Part shown: positions 1-12,059 of the stretch, piece by piece
Layout of the letters: each line of letters opens with the position of its first letter
How positions within the stretch are numbered: the first letter of the stretch is position 1
Assembly: GCA_023213395.1 (NCBI GenBank)
Contig: CM041465.1
Location: 49,359,741-49,423,740 of the forward strand
DNA from: Cycas panzhihuaensis
Lineage: Eukaryota; Cycadophyta
Direction of reading: 5' to 3'
Length of the DNA stretch: 64,000 nucleotides
Notes under the pieces: generated by a model
The model's database searches: none
The model's input: the letters and a program-made list of their open reading frames with translations, nothing else
Told to the model about the DNA's origin: nothing
Translations under genes and position numbers: made by a program

Positions 1-885
1 TAATAGGCTCATTACAACAAACTTCTAATTAGAATGGTGGTGATCAACTAATAGTTTCCTGTGACTTTGGACTAAAGCTATATTTTACTTAAGGATGTAT
101 AAGATTTGATCCATGTCTTCTAATTTTTGTTGGACAATAGTTGTTCAAAGGTTGGTTGCTAGGGTGTGATGGGAAAGTAAGGGGTAACTATATAGGACCA
201 TAAAAGAGGACAAACTAATGAAAGAGTAGTAGGGGGAGTTATACTAATACTTAACAAGCACAAGTTAGGATGACCATTTACTTTAGTGTTTTGAGGCAAA
301 GCAATAGAGATATATTCTAAAGTTTTATTAAAAACCTTATATTACTTTTCAATTTGATGATGGTAAGCCAAGCTCATGTTAAATGAGGTTCCCAAGACAT
401 GAAAAGTTTATACCAAAATGAGCTAGTGAATTTAGGATCTAGTTATATATAATTATTAAAGGGAATCCATAGAGGTGAAAGATAGATCAAATGTATATGT
501 TAGTGAGGTGGATAACTTTATAAGAGGTGTGTATCAATAGAAAATAAGTGTACTTTATTAGCCTATCTGTGATGACCCAAATGGAGTTGAACCCAATAGA
601 TAATGGGATGCCCATAATAAAGTCCATTACAATGTCTTGCCATTTGTCATGGGGAATATATAAGGGTTGGAGTAACCTTAACTAGGGCTTTGTATTGATT
701 TTGTTTTTCTAGTATATGAGGCATTCTATTATAAATGTAAGGATTGCCATCTTCATATACAACTAGTAAAAATCAGAGTGGTAGGTTTTATCAAAATCTA
801 AGTGTCCACCAAGAAGGGAGGAATGGTATTTAGATAGGATTTAGAAAATAAAAGAGGAAGCAAGGTGAACCAAAATGTGACTTAG

Positions 886-956
886 TGTTACACCAAAAGC
901 CCATGGGTGATTTGGTAAGAGGACTCCTCGACAAGTGGATCAACCATAGTCCAACA
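886..956 (-). repeat. TRIM 3' LTR
   Basis: 71-bp terminal repeat, TG...CA on the minus strand. It is preceded on that strand by the purine-rich AGGGGAG that would serve as polypurine tract. Confidence 0.8.
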
Positions 957-1116
957 CTCCCCTATGATGAGGAAGTTGCCATAGCATGTGTTGCTTGTAT
1001 TACAATTCCACCTGAATCAGGAATACATAGGAACTCGATCAAGGAAATGGGCTTTTTCTGACATATGCACGAGATTTAAACCTTGAACTTGGGCTCTAAT
1101 ACCACTTATGACTTGT

Positions 1117-1187
1117 TGTTATACTAAAAGCTCATGGGTGATTTGGAAAGAGGACTCCTTGGCAAGTGAACTAGCCATAATCTAACA
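1117..1187 (-). repeat. TRIM 5' LTR
   Basis: 71-bp terminal repeat matching 886-956 with scattered transitions. The Met-type primer-binding site lies just downstream on the minus strand. Confidence 0.8.
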
Positions 1188-2186
1188 CAAAATATGATTT
1201 TTGTACATTAGGAGGTCATTGTGAAAAGATCTATCCTTTTAAGTGAAGTGTTTTTCCCACCATTGGGTATTATCTAGTTGAGGTTAGTCAGAAATTGCCA
1301 AGCCTATAATCGATATGGTTTTGAGATAGGAGATTATATGAATTGTGAGCTCAGGGGATAGCCATAAGAGGGCATTAACAATAATATTATCCTTATATTT
1401 TTATACATTATAGTAAAACCAAACACATGTAGACAATTAAGCCACATAGCTTGTTTCTTCGATAGGATTGATTGATCAAGAAGGGTCTAAAGGCTGTGAT
1501 CATCTTGAAGAATGATGAATGTTGACCCAAGAAGATATTGGTGCCACTTGTTGACCGTATGTAGGATGGTCTTCCCCTCCTTTTGGTAGGTGGATGAATA
1601 ACATTCATGGTCCTTTAGTGTATAACTTTTAAAGGAAATCAAATGGAACTTCTACATAAGTATGACTCCTAATATAGATCCCAAGGCATCATATTCCAAT
1701 TAGAATAGTTAAGAGAAATATGAAGTGGGAAGAACTAGGGTTAAGATCATAATGGTTTTGAGGTAGTTGAATACATCCTTAGTGGTTGGAGACCATTGGA
1801 AGTAGTCTTTATAGAGTAAGTTGGTCGGTAAGCTAGCAATACAGGCATAGTTATAGTTGAACTATCTATCAAACTCGATAAGATAAAGAAAGACACAAAT
1901 GTACATTAAGTTTTTGGATGTAGGCCATGTTGTAGTAGTGGAGATTATTTGGGTCAACTTGAATGCCTTCTATTGAGATGACGTGACCTAGGTATTATAA
2001 TTCTATCTTGCTAAATTCACACTTTGATAACCTGACATAAAGCTTTGTTGAGTAAGGATTTGGAGAACTTTTTCTAAATTCTCAAAATAGAGGGGCATGC
2101 TAGATATGTAGACAAGTATATCATCTAAAAAGATGATGATAAATTTATTAAAATTTTAAATTCTTTGATATATCATATTAGAATAA

Positions 2187-2674
2187 ACTTATTATATGTA
2201 GCAAAATCATAACAATAAAGTATAAAGAATTAATCATATTATGAGGAACATATATACAAATGATATAATATAAGATAAACATATCAAGTAATATCATGAA
2301 TATATAGTAATGAACATCACCATAACGAACAATAAGCATGCATCACAAGAGATAATAATTTATATGTAAAAAACTTAATGTGGAAAAAACCACAGGAGAA
2401 AGTTAGAGTTGGAAGCTCCTCTTTATGATATTAAATTATTATATCTCTAAGTTAATCCTTACTCTCTCAAATTCTCAAGTGATGTGTGTATATATTTGTA
2501 GATATATCACATCATGAATAACTTATAATATCTCTTGAGTATTTTCATCATCCAATAGAATGTATACATGAATATGTGCATGTTACATCTATCAATAATT
2601 TTGTATGTGGAATTATGCGAGTCCATAATAATACACTAAACATTAGATATATGATAATATCACATATTCCAACA
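2187..2674 (-). repeat. LTR A of a non-coding LTR retrotransposon
   Basis: On the minus strand the repeat starts TGTTGGAATATGTG and is preceded by the polypurine tract ATAAAGGGGGAG (just right of 2674), so this is a 3' LTR with its internal region to the right. Its sequence is recognisably related to about 11200-11591 and 48915-49347: all share the order of a 'caca/cataggagaa' block, a 'tgtgtatatatttgta' block and the C-rich junction. It may be Copia-type from its end sequences, but no protein in the associated internal DNA confirms this. The left end at about 2187 is where Gypsy similarity stops and is approximate. Confidence 0.6.
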
Positions 2675-2949
2675 CTCCCCCTTTATATTTGATGTCTTCA
2701 ATTTATAATCTTTATCTTCATCCTTAGTCTTCATTTCTTCATATTTTTTATGTATGTTAGATTCTATAAACTGATATCAAAATATATCAAACTAAATAAA
2801 GGTGTATCACTTATAACTTATAAAACTATTAATATCATACTTGTTACTCCTATAAACAATTAACTTGTAACTCTCTATAGTCATTTATGATTATAAGTGA
2901 TCAACTATGACCATCCACCTATAAAATACCTGTAAATTAATCATCATAA
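2675..2949 (-). other. Element A internal DNA, left of the C1 insertion
   Basis: A+T-rich and non-coding. It begins with the minus-strand polypurine tract of element A and is similar in pattern to 49348-49620. It ends at the CATAA target site (2945-2949) of Copia C1 and resumes at 10586. Confidence 0.5.
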
Positions 2950-3261
2950 TGAAATAGGTTAATGTATCAAGGTCATTGGTACAGATTAATTATGTGACCT
3001 TAGGATATATTATTAGCATTAGTCTCTTAATGAAATGTACTTTATGTGCATTTAGATGTAATTTTGGGTTCATGTCATTAGGCGAGAAAATCCTAACCCT
3101 AATGCCCACCCTCAATAATAAAAGGTAAAATCTCAATGAGGGAGTCATTATTCATTCTCACCTCCAAGCTTGCTCTCATATCTTGTTTCATCTTTTTTTT
3201 CATTCTCCATTGTCATTGTGTGCATGTGAGTGATTTATCTCCTACATCCATCCTTCCTTTA
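2950..3261 (+). repeat. C1 5' LTR
   Basis: 312 bp, beginning TGAAATAGGTTAATG and ending TTCCTTTA. It matches 10274-10585 almost throughout. An AATAATAAAAGG motif at about 3115-3126 is a possible TATA-type promoter element, a guess from position and sequence. Confidence 0.92.
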
Positions 3262-3263
3262 TG

Positions 3264-3275
3264 TGGTATCAGAGC
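3264..3275 (+). other. C1 primer-binding site
   Basis: TGGTATCAGAGC lies two bases after the 5' LTR. This is the exact plant Copia primer site complementary to the 3' end of initiator tRNA-Met. Confidence 0.92.
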
Positions 3276-5277
3276 TATAAGGGGATCTATTCACTCCATT
3301 CCACTTGCATGGAGTCATTTTGCCTCTCCTTCTCCTTCAATGTGAAGTATTGAGAGTGTATTCATTATTTTTTAACATTTTGAGAGCTTAAAATTATAGT
3401 ATTTTACATGTTACTAATTTTTCCATGTGTGTAGAAATTTAGAGGTGAAGAATACAGGTTTTTGAGGCCGTTCAGCTACTGGAACAGTCTTAGAAGCATT
3501 AAAGGCCCAAAATTTCATAAAAATTTGACCATCTCAGAATTTGATGAAATTTGGCATGAAAGGTTGCCTTGACTATAGGATCATTTTTATCTTCTAGAGA
3601 AACTTTAGATTCAGCCTAAAACAATAAGTTTTGGCTGTGATAAAAGGGTAAATTTTGTGAATAAGTGATTTAAAGCACTTTTCCTAATGAAATCCTTTAA
3701 TTATAACCTGAAGATCTGAAAGTTTTATTAAGGGATCTACTAGATTTATGTCTTAAGATCAGTTTAAGATAAATCTCATCAAATTTCATCCACTCGTTAG
3801 TGAGAGCTATGTAGGTTTCTCACGGTTGTTGATTTTGCCTACTCAACCCCATAAAGGACCTTGCAAGGGCATTTCAGGCAATGTTTTGGTAGATTTTACA
3901 GATGGTGCAGAAGGGAAAGTTAATGTATGTGTCAAAATGCAACGTTTGACATAATGAAGTTCAGATTCTGAGATAGTTGATCTGGCATGATTTTACTTTG
4001 GTGTTTTTTTGGGCAATTTTTTTTTTTTTTTATGCCTTTTCTAAAATCTGACTTCACAAATCTATCAAAAATTACATTATGAACACTTTTTCCTTCTATC
4101 ATAAGTTCATATTTCATCATTTAGGCCTTCATATTTGTAATTTTTAAAAATTTACTCGTTTATCATTATTTATAAATTTTGTGAAAAAATCACAAAATAG
4201 AGCAAAATATCATGCATATAGATTTAGAAAAATTATCATTTTAGCATAAAGTTGATCTGCTTTTTAGCCCATTGTGGCTTTTGTATCAAAACTTCTAAAA
4301 TCATATTTGGAAACATTATACTAAAGCAAGGGAAACCTTAGATCGGAAGCAACATCTAGTTCCCCTACTAAATCTAGCATGCTTTTCTATTTGCACATAT
4401 AGCATAAAGCATCACAAAAGTAGCAATAAAAATAAAGCATCATAAAATCAGAAGCAACAACAAAGATCATAAAAGCAGCAACAACAACAAAGCAAGCACG
4501 AAAAGAGAGCAAGCACATTTGGCAAGTTTCTATTTCAGTTTTCAGTTATACAGAAACATCTTACACTATTCCTAAAAGGAATCTCATCTGTATGATCTAT
4601 ACTACAAGTTCTTAACTTGTGCGCACACTCGCCTTGGTTGAAATAGACCAAGGTTGGCCGAAGTCTAGGCTCTAAAGGAGGTGTGAGTTTTATACTGGGT
4701 CTGGTCTTAACTGGAATAGTGGTGGAGGGATAGGTTAGCCATACCTACAGCCTCCAATCAGGGATAATCTTGATAACCACCCGAGAAAATTGAAAACTTT
4801 AATGCAAGATTAAAATTAACCCAGTCCAATATCTATCATAGCCATGGGATACGTAGTACCGTTTGACTGTTCAGAGGAGGTATATAGCTGCTTATTGGTG
4901 AATTGGGTGAAGACTGGGAGTACTTGGGCTCCACTGTGACTTGGATTTCATCACCAAGCACAGGTGCGAGTATCATGGGTGAAGGCCCTAATCGTATACT
5001 AGAAGCCTTAGGCATCAAAACCTCACCTACATTTGAACATAAGTGAGAGGTTAGTGGCATGATACATCACCACCCTTTTCCAGCTCTACATTAGGCCTCA
5101 TTCTTGCATCATTACTTATATTTATTTTTTATATAATTATTAAAAAATAGTTAATCATTGCTTGCTTCTCATCATAACAATCATTTCTATATCCCTACTG
5201 CGCAAGGTGTACTAACTACATGTGTCAGTGACACATACTTCTATCATCTCTTCTACTTCTTCATCATCACCATATCA
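3276..5277 (+). other. C1 untranslated leader, non-coding
   Basis: About 2 kb between the primer site and gag with no convincing reading frame. The part from about 4390 to 5277 is also present, inverted, in C2 (about 31905-32750), so it belongs to the family and is not a later insertion. A perfect 9-bp inverted repeat, ATTTTGTGA/TCACAAAAT with an A5 loop, sits at 4176-4198. The CAA-rich stretch at about 4425-4515 (many 'agcaacaacaa') is low complexity. Confidence 0.6.
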
Positions 5278-6480
5278 TCTCAATTCAAGCAAAATACTAA
5301 CCGCATATTGAAAGGCAAAGAAATTTGGGATATATGGTACACTGGAATTAAAAATGTTACAAAGTATGAAGGCCTTTGGAGAGCCCACCTGCAACCCACA
5401 CCCAGCATACTAGCAATGACTACAACAATTGCTTTCAGTGGATCTGCCCCAATAACTCCTACAGGTGTTGCAGCTAAACTACAATGAGAGATAGATGATG
5501 AAAAGATTCATGTAAGAATTTTATTAGTCATTAATCACTCCTTGCACAACTTGATAAATAAAGAGGAACATGATACAGCCTGGAAGGTCCTAGAAGTTCT
5601 TAGAAAGAACTTTGATACAAAGTCAGATTTAGAATTTGTTCATCTTGTTTTAAAAATGAACAAATTAAAAATGCAGAAGGGACGAACTCATGAGACAATA
5701 AATCTCCTTCGACTAATCAAACAGGCAATTGACAAAGACTTTAAGACCCAATGCATCACTTGGGCATTTTTTATCCAGTCATGTTTGCATATCCCTGATT
5801 ATAAAAACTTGCTTGGAAGTCTTCAATCTAGTGGAATATTGAAGACACTCAACTTCGAAGCACTTGCCGAGAAGTTCATAGAATTTGACAAGACCTTTGA
5901 TACAAAATTTGTAGCCTTTGACTCTCTTCCAGATGCAACCTTTGAGGTAGAAGATGAAATTTGCTATACAAAAAATCAAGGTCCCTCTCGTGGCAGAGGA
6001 AATAACTGAGCAAGAGGAAGAGAAAGAAATATGGAAAATCGTCCACAAGGTCAATTAAACTCTCAATTATAACCTCAATAGTTTCAAGGCCAAGGGCCAT
6101 CTCAATAAAGAGCAAGATAGTCAGGCCAAACCAATAATTCTTTAGGGACTGGTAATCAAACTATTATGTATGATCGGTATAACTGTAAAGGACACTTAGC
6201 AAAAGATTGCAGAAGTACCACTTATAAGTTGGCCAAGTTCCAACCAAAATACAGAGTTCACAATGTTGAAGAAACTTGTGAAGAATCCTTTAGTGGTGCA
6301 GGTTTTGTACAAGCACACATTTAAAGAATTGAAGGATCTTCAACATCAAATGCTATTGACCAACCAAAGAGATTCTTTGAAGCTCGGTGTGGATATATCA
6401 CTTGTGAATTCCCTTCACCAATGTCGAGCCCTATTGGAATTGCCAATAGTATGGCTTCAATCAATGGACAGTGGATCATG
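5278..6480 (+). pseudogene. C1 gag (capsid/nucleocapsid) with damaged zinc knuckle
   Basis: Gag would form the virus-like particle and bind the element RNA. The frame opens with MLA/SSQFKQN-type residues near 5278, has WDIWYTG at about 5326, and runs through LNKEEHDTAWKVLEVL-like and NFEALAEKFIEFD segments (5542-6009) typical of Copia UBN2-type gag. A Gly/Arg-rich stretch (SRGRGNN) and the nucleocapsid finger follow at about 6170-6215. The finger should be CX2CX4HX4C but reads YDRYNCKGHLAKDC, with the first two Cys turned into Tyr. Stops interrupt the frame at 5485, 6007 and several later sites. C2 keeps the intact version of this knuckle, so loss is specific to C1. Confidence 0.85.
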
Positions 6481-9400
6481 CACACATGAGCAACTCAACA
6501 TATGACATACAATCGCAGTCTATATCAAATATTTGACTTAAATGTTCATGGAGTTGTTCACATGGCTGATAAATCACAACAACATGTTGAAGGAATTGGC
6601 AACATTCGCCTAAAACTACGAGGCTTAGAAGATTTTACATTGCTTAATGTCTTATACATACCCAATCTCAAATGAAACCTACTCTCTTTATCCATACTTA
6701 TTTCTTATGGATTTGATCTTAGTGTAACTGCAAACAACCAAACTCTTAAGGTCATTCACCCTCCAACTAATTAGGTGGTTTTGACTGGACATCTCTCTAG
6801 CAAACTCTTTCGACTAAATGACTCTCCATCTTCTAAAGCCTATTATGCCCAAAGCCCTTGTGCTGATGAAGAATTTACATTTAATTCCATCTTGACCCAT
6901 CCAACGTTATCACCAGAAGCTCTTTGGCATGCTCGTATGGGCCATGTTCACATTGATAGACTTAGAGATCTTTCTAACACTCTTCTAAACCTTCCAAAGT
7001 TTTCCTCTAAGCCCTTTAAATGTGAAGCTTGTATCATTGCCAAATCTCATTGACAACCCTTTTCCAAAAGTTAGTAGAAATCAAGCCATCCATTATAATT
7101 GGTACACTCTGATTTGTGTAGGCCAATATCCATTCCTTCACTGAAGGGAAAGCTATATTATATCCCTTTCATTGATGATTTCACTAGAAAAGTATGGGTA
7201 GCTTTTCTACACAAGAAAGATGAAGCATTCTGTATATTCAAGGAATTCAAAGCCCTCACTAAAAAAGAGTCAGGTTATCAACTCAAATGTCTTCGAACTG
7301 ATAATGGTGGCAAATATACCTCACATGAGTTTGAAAGCTACCTTCGAGACAATGGCATCAAGCATCAAATAACAGTAGCAGGTAGCCCATAGCAAAATGG
7401 AGTTGCCGAGTGCATGAATAGGACAATCATGAACATGGCTTGTGCTATGTTAATATATAAAAATATACCTACCTATTTATGGGTTAAAGCAATCTGGATA
7501 GCTGTTTATTGTATCAATGCTGTTAGCCCATCAAAGGAAGAACAATCACCTAATGAAAAGTGGTTAGGATAAGCCCCCATTATTTACTACTTTAAAATTT
7601 TTGGCTCTACATTCTATGCCCATATTTTGGATGTAGATGAAAATAAACTCCAGCCAAGGGCACTTAAAGGCATCTTTGTTGGATACCCTATGGATAAGAA
7701 AAGGTATCAGGTCTTCATACCTTCACAATGAAAAATCATCGTTACCAAAGATGTCATTTTTGTGGAGACAGATGATCAGTTACTTAAATTAGACTCCATA
7801 GTACCCTCACACCGCTACAATAATATTATCAAGTATAATGTTCAGATTTTAAAATTTAGAGAGGGGGGCAGACATAAATTACTCCAAATGTTGGAAGTTG
7901 ATAATAGAGCCTTGGAGGATACAAGTTGTGACTCTAAACCAATGGGTGCACATCTAGCACCATCTTTTGAAGATAACAGAGTTGACAAAGGCAAAGCCAT
8001 TATAGAAGAACCATCCTCTCCACTTTCAGTTGACAAAGGCAAAGCAGTGGTAGAAGGACCATCTTCCTCAGGAACATCAACATCCTTCTCACAAAATAAT
8101 CATTTTAACGAATATGATGAGAACCAAGAAGTTGGGGAAATGAGGACATCATTGCCAACTCGAGAAGCTTACCAGCTCAATAAGGACATACGACCAGATG
8201 AGGTGGGCAAAACTGACACTCGAGGTGCCCATAGAGCAAGGATGTAGGAATTACTATATACTGAGCTTGAACCAACAGAATTGCACCTTACTCTTAATGA
8301 AGAGCCCTTAATGTACTAAGAAGCTATAAAGTATACAGCTTGGAGAAATGCCATGAATAAAGAGTACCAATCTCTTATCAAGAACGGTACATGGGAGCTC
8401 GTTGTTCTACCACTTGGCAGAAGGTAGTTTAAAATAAATGAGTGTTCAAAAACAAATATAGATAAGACAACACCCTTGAAAAACACAAGGTGAGGTTGGT
8501 AGCTAAAGGATTTACACAAAGGGAAGGCATCGACTACACTGAAGTCTTTTCACCTACAACCAAGTGGCCTACAATTAGAACTCTTTTAGGCTTAGCTGCT
8601 CAATAGGGTTAGAAAATCCACCAACTTGATATTAAGACCATGTTTCTCAATGGAGATCTTGAAAACGAAATTTACATGGCTTAGCCAGAAGGATATAAGA
8701 TCGAAGGTCAAGAGCATAAGGTTTGCAGGCTCAGAAAGTCCTTGTATGGCCTTAAACAAGCCGCTCACGCTTGGTTTGCCAAGTTGTTTGAAATGATGAG
8801 GCACCTTGGATACGAGGTTTGTGACTATCAAGATATTGATGCAACGTTGTTCATCAAGCACCATAAGGATAAAGTCACTTATCTCATAATCTTTGTGGAT
8901 GACATGCTAGTAACAGGTAATAGTGAATAGGTAATAAGCTAGCTGAAAAAGGACCTTGCCAAAACATTTGAATTGTCTGACCTCAGTTTGATGAAATATT
9001 ACTTGGGAATTGAAGTAATACAAAAGAATGGAAAATTTTCCTCTCTCAAGAAAAATACTTCAGTGATCTTCTAACCAAGTTTTAGTTAGAAGATGCTCGA
9101 CTAGTGATGTTACGTATGGATCCTAACACCAAACTCTCAGCTGAAGGTGACACTAGGGAGGTAGACGCAACACTCTATAGGAAACTTGTAGGTAGTCTCA
9201 TCTACCCTACCAATACAAGGCCAGATATTATACACTCTATCGGCATTCTTGCTCATTACATGACAAATCCTAAGCAGAATCATTGGTAGGCAGCAGTGTG
9301 AGTGTTGAGATACCTTAAGACAGCTAGTAAATATGGTCTGTTGTATGAACCTAATTTAGACTTTAAGCTTTCTGTATACACAAACTCAGACTTTGTAGGA

Positions 9401-9787
9401 GCTAAAGATACAAGAAGATCTACGTCTAGGTATGTAACATTTCTTGGAATAGCACCAATATCATGGAGATCTAGACGACAGAAGATAGTTGCAGATTCAA
9501 CTGCCGAAGCTGAATACATTACTGCTTCTGAGACCAGTAAAGAGGTGATACGGCAGAGAAAATTATTGGAAACATTGAATATCACCCAAACAAGTCCTAC
9601 GAGTCTTCATGTGGATAATCAATTAGCAATTTGCATAGCAAAAATTCCTGTATTTCACGATCATATGAAAGTCCACAGCATTAGGAAACTTGTTCATGAC
9701 GGCACAATTCAATTAGATTACTGCCCCACAGCAAATCAAGTGGCCGATATCTTCACCAAACCATTACAAAAGGTGAAGTTTGAATAG
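6460..9787 (+). pseudogene. C1 pol (protease, integrase, RT, RNase H)
   Basis: Protease remnant near 6465-6520 (ATQHMTYN after a lost Asp/Gly). Integrase HHCC finger near 6925-7055 (LWHARMGHVH...CEACIIAKSH). The core runs 7096-7420 and keeps its three acidic residues (VHSDLC, LRTDNGGKY, NGVAEC), but a TAG breaks the frame just before NGVAEC. A linker rich in Ser and DKGK repeats follows (7980-8090). RT lies at about 8330-9060, with GFTQREGIDYTEVFSP, the YGLKQAAHAWF region at 8742 and the active-site FVDDMLV at about 8895. RNase H lies at 9302-9787 (YTNSDF, DSTAEAEY, ADIFTKPLQ) and is open for 161 codons. Stops and at least two frameshifts separate the domains. Order IN before RT is diagnostic of Copia. 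Confidence 0.92.
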
Positions 9788-10273
9788 TTCCAAAGGTAAC
9801 TGGGCCTTAGGGCCTCCATCTTTAATTGATCAAAGAAGATGGCAACAAGATCATCATACTCTATTCTCTTTGTGAAAACCCCTTGTAGGCGCAGAAGAAT
9901 AAGAGTAAGTCTTTGCTCTATCCTCTTTGTGAAAACCCCATGTGGGCACGAAAAGATAAGGGTTGTACTTGTTTTAGAAAATCAGAACCTATGAAAACCC
10001 AAAAGGGCATAGGGGATGACCAAACAATATATGGAGACTTAGTAGATTAAGCTACACATTTAAGCCGCTTGGCTATCATGCTATATCAAAGAGCTACCTT
10101 AGCCATTTTGATTTATAAAAGCTATAGATCTTAGAAAGTTTGTGGGTTTTTATTCCCCATGAGGGTTTTTTTATAAAAGTGTCATTTAGAATTTCAATGT
10201 AATAATGAGGCTCAAATAAAGACCTCATAAAATAGATTTTCTGAAAATGACCTTCCACCATTAAGGGGGGGAT
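9788..10273 (+). other. C1 3' untranslated region with polypurine tract
   Basis: Non-coding between the RNase H stop and the 3' LTR. It contains a motif 'ctctttgtgaaaacccc' twice, with a third diverged copy, also present in C2. It ends with TTAAGGGGGGGAT at about 10261-10273, the polypurine tract for plus-strand priming. Confidence 0.8.
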
Positions 10274-10585
10274 TGAAAGAGGTTAATGTATCAAGGTCAT
10301 TTGTGTAGATTAATTATGTGACCTTAGGATATATTATTAGCATTAGTCTCTTAATGAAATATACTTTATGTGCATTTAGATGTAATTTCGGGTTCATGTC
10401 ATTAGGCGGGAAAATCCTAACCTTAATGCTCACCCTTAATAATAAAAGGTGAAATCTCAAGGAGGGAGTCATTATTCATTCTCATCTCCAAGCTTGCTCT
10501 CACATCTTGTTTCATCTTCTTTTTCATTCTCCATTGCCATTGTGTGCATGTGAGTGATTTATCTCCTAGATCCATCATTCCTTCA
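10274..10585 (+). repeat. C1 3' LTR
   Basis: 312 bp, TGAAAGAGG...CTTCA, followed directly by the CATAA target duplication. Confidence 0.92.
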
Positions 10586-10590
10586 CATAA

Positions 10591-11199
10591 TTCATGACTT
10601 TTATTTAACATGTTTATATGAAGTTTTCTCCTCAACAACTTTATATCTTCACCTATAAAGTTGTATTAATCATCAATATTGTTAACCTGTCATTTTAACA
10701 TTATTATGAATAAAAATAATTATTAATGTCTATATAAAACAATAACCATATACTAAAATACATGGGTTATTAGTCGTTGTAATCATTAGTACTCTAGGAT
10801 GCATTTCTTATGCACGATTCATCAACATATAAAGTAAATTATCAAAACAATAATATCTATTAAGCTAATATGTTGTTACAAGAGTAGTATGAATATTTTT
10901 CCTCTTATATAAGAGAATAACAACACTTGTTGTGTATTGTACAATAGTAGTATCATTCATCTCACCTCTTACATATGAAAAAACTTATGTGATTTCTTTA
11001 TTTGTGCATATATTAGTAATTTCTTTTTGACAACCAATAAATATTATCAACATCAAGAAATCAATAAACTAAACAAATAAATTTGGGAATATAGTGCACA
11101 TATTAAATCATGGTATAGGGACAACATATTCTCATACCACCTATTAAACAAATTTGCTAATCATAGGTCCAAGATTCACAATAACACATTGCTATGCTA
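10591..11199 (-). other. Element A internal DNA, right of C1
   Basis: A+T-rich, no reading frame of note. It resumes element A after the C1 insertion. Phrases such as 'gttacaagagtagtatgaatatttttcctcttata' recur in diverged form at about 49830-49940 in element C, showing the same family. It stops where LTR B starts. Confidence 0.5.
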
Positions 11200-11591
11200 T
11201 GTTAAATATTAAAATATTATCACAAGGATATATACACAAACATTATGGAAATCAAGATCAAATATGAAAACATGCATAAGCATTACCACGAGACAACAAA
11301 TGTAAATATGGAATACTCAAACTAGGGAAAAATAATTGAAGAAGGTTAGAGCCTAGCTCCACTCTATTAATTGCACAATAAAGTTACTCTTTTCACTCCC
11401 AAGTTTCTCAAGTGGGTATATATATATTTATAAGACAATCCACTTCATGATGGGCCTATCACATTACAAAGAATTCACACCTTCCAATAGAAGGTTACCA
11501 TTAACAATTATATATTTTCCACTTTGACCAATATTATAATGTGGGAGAATATTAAATATTAACCAAATGTGACTAACACCACATTCTAACA
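11200..11591 (-). repeat. LTR B of a second non-coding LTR retrotransposon
   Basis: Related to LTRs A and C. On the minus strand it starts TGTTAGAATGTGGTG (right end 11591). The left end at about 11200 (TGTTAAATATT on the plus strand) is inferred from the terminal motif. The internal region lies to the right, split by Copia N1. Confidence 0.5.
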
Positions 11592-11639
11592 ATCTTACTA
11601 TTAATTTTTAATGTTTATAATTTGCAAGTCTTTAAATCT

Positions 11640-11967
11640 TATTAGAAAATACCAAACATATAAACATGATATAGAATCATTTATGTACATAATAGACATG
11701 AAATAAACAAGCATATAGGGACAGATTTGACGTGAAAAACTTACATCCCAAACCCACCATAGAAATATAATATCACATTGTTACAAATCTAACTTAAGTT
11801 AGAATGGACTTTGAATCCTTATTTATATATCCATAAGTACCTCAAATGATTACATTTGAGATTACATTCATTGGTCCAAATAATATCACAATATTACATC
11901 ATGCGTTCATACAAACTATCACCTCATTTACATTAGTTAGGTAAATAGATATAATGCCACTCTAACA
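11640..11967 (-). repeat. N1 3' LTR
   Basis: On the minus strand it runs TGTTAGAGTGGCATTATATC to TTTTCTAATA. It aligns with 15643-15969 base for base apart from scattered transitions. Confidence 0.9.
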
Positions 11968-12059
11968 TCCCCTTTTAATGTAAATGTAAGATCTTGAAGT
12001 CTTCCCAGGGATTGCTCTAACCTTTATACTTGTTGATAGATCCCCCCTTAAGGATAACC

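Larger units (their letters stand above)
886..1187 (-). mobile_element. TRIM (miniature terminal-repeat retrotransposon) inside G1
   Basis: Two direct repeats of 71 bp (886-956 and 1117-1187) flank about 160 bp with no coding capacity. On the minus strand each repeat starts TGTTRGA/TGTTGGA and ends TAACA, as LTRs do. Twelve bases after the minus-strand 5' LTR is TGGTATTAGAGCC (about 1092-1104), a one-base variant of the initiator-tRNA-Met primer site. A purine run (AGGGGAG) precedes the 3' LTR. This is the complete plan of a TRIM, which borrows enzymes from other elements. It interrupts the G1 integrase reading: the codons for H-I-L occur on both sides, consistent with a target duplication. 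The two LTRs differ at several C/T sites, so it is not recent. Confidence 0.82.
1..2186 (-). pseudogene. Ty3/Gypsy pol remnant G1 (RT, RNase H, integrase), runs off the left edge
   Basis: Read on the minus strand, this stretch carries the second half of a Gypsy polyprotein in the usual order. The reverse transcriptase active site reads FLDDILVY at about 2105-2130. A connection and RNase H part follows (about 1350-1860, with WSPTTKDVFNYLK and KWHQYLLG). The integrase HHCC finger lies near 780-830 (KYHSSLLGGH), the catalytic core near 570-690 (WQDIVMDFIMGIP, then IWVITDRL), and the C-terminal core near 300-400 (FNMSLAYHHQ). Bases 1-180 resemble the region just after the core. Many stops and frameshifts show it is dead. 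It would have copied the element RNA and integrated the cDNA. The 5' part (gag, protease, early RT) is missing at 2186, where LTR A begins, so the right end is a truncation. The family call is firm; the lineage is not resolved. Confidence 0.85.
2950..10585 (+). mobile_element. Complete but defective Ty1/Copia retrotransposon C1
   Basis: The element is 7.6 kb with two 312-bp LTRs, a primer-binding site directly after the 5' LTR, gag and pol in Copia order (gag, protease, integrase, RT, RNase H), a polypurine tract before the 3' LTR, and a perfect 5-bp target duplication, CATAA, at 2945-2949 and 10586-10590. It is inserted in non-coding element A. The same family recurs inverted at 26561-32750 (C2). 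Its frame is closed by many TAG and TAA codons where C2 has Gln or Trp, plus frameshifts near 8430 and 9000-9100, so it is dead. The LTRs differ at scattered transitions, so insertion is old but younger than A. Confidence 0.93.

Noticed and set aside
1408-1608. A small independent gene on the minus strand
   Set aside because: It lies between the G1 RNase H and integrase parts and reads as decayed pol.
2187-2674. LTR A as the 5' LTR of G1
   Set aside because: The polypurine tract is on its right side and G1 meets it directly with RT, without gag. A separate 3' LTR fits better.
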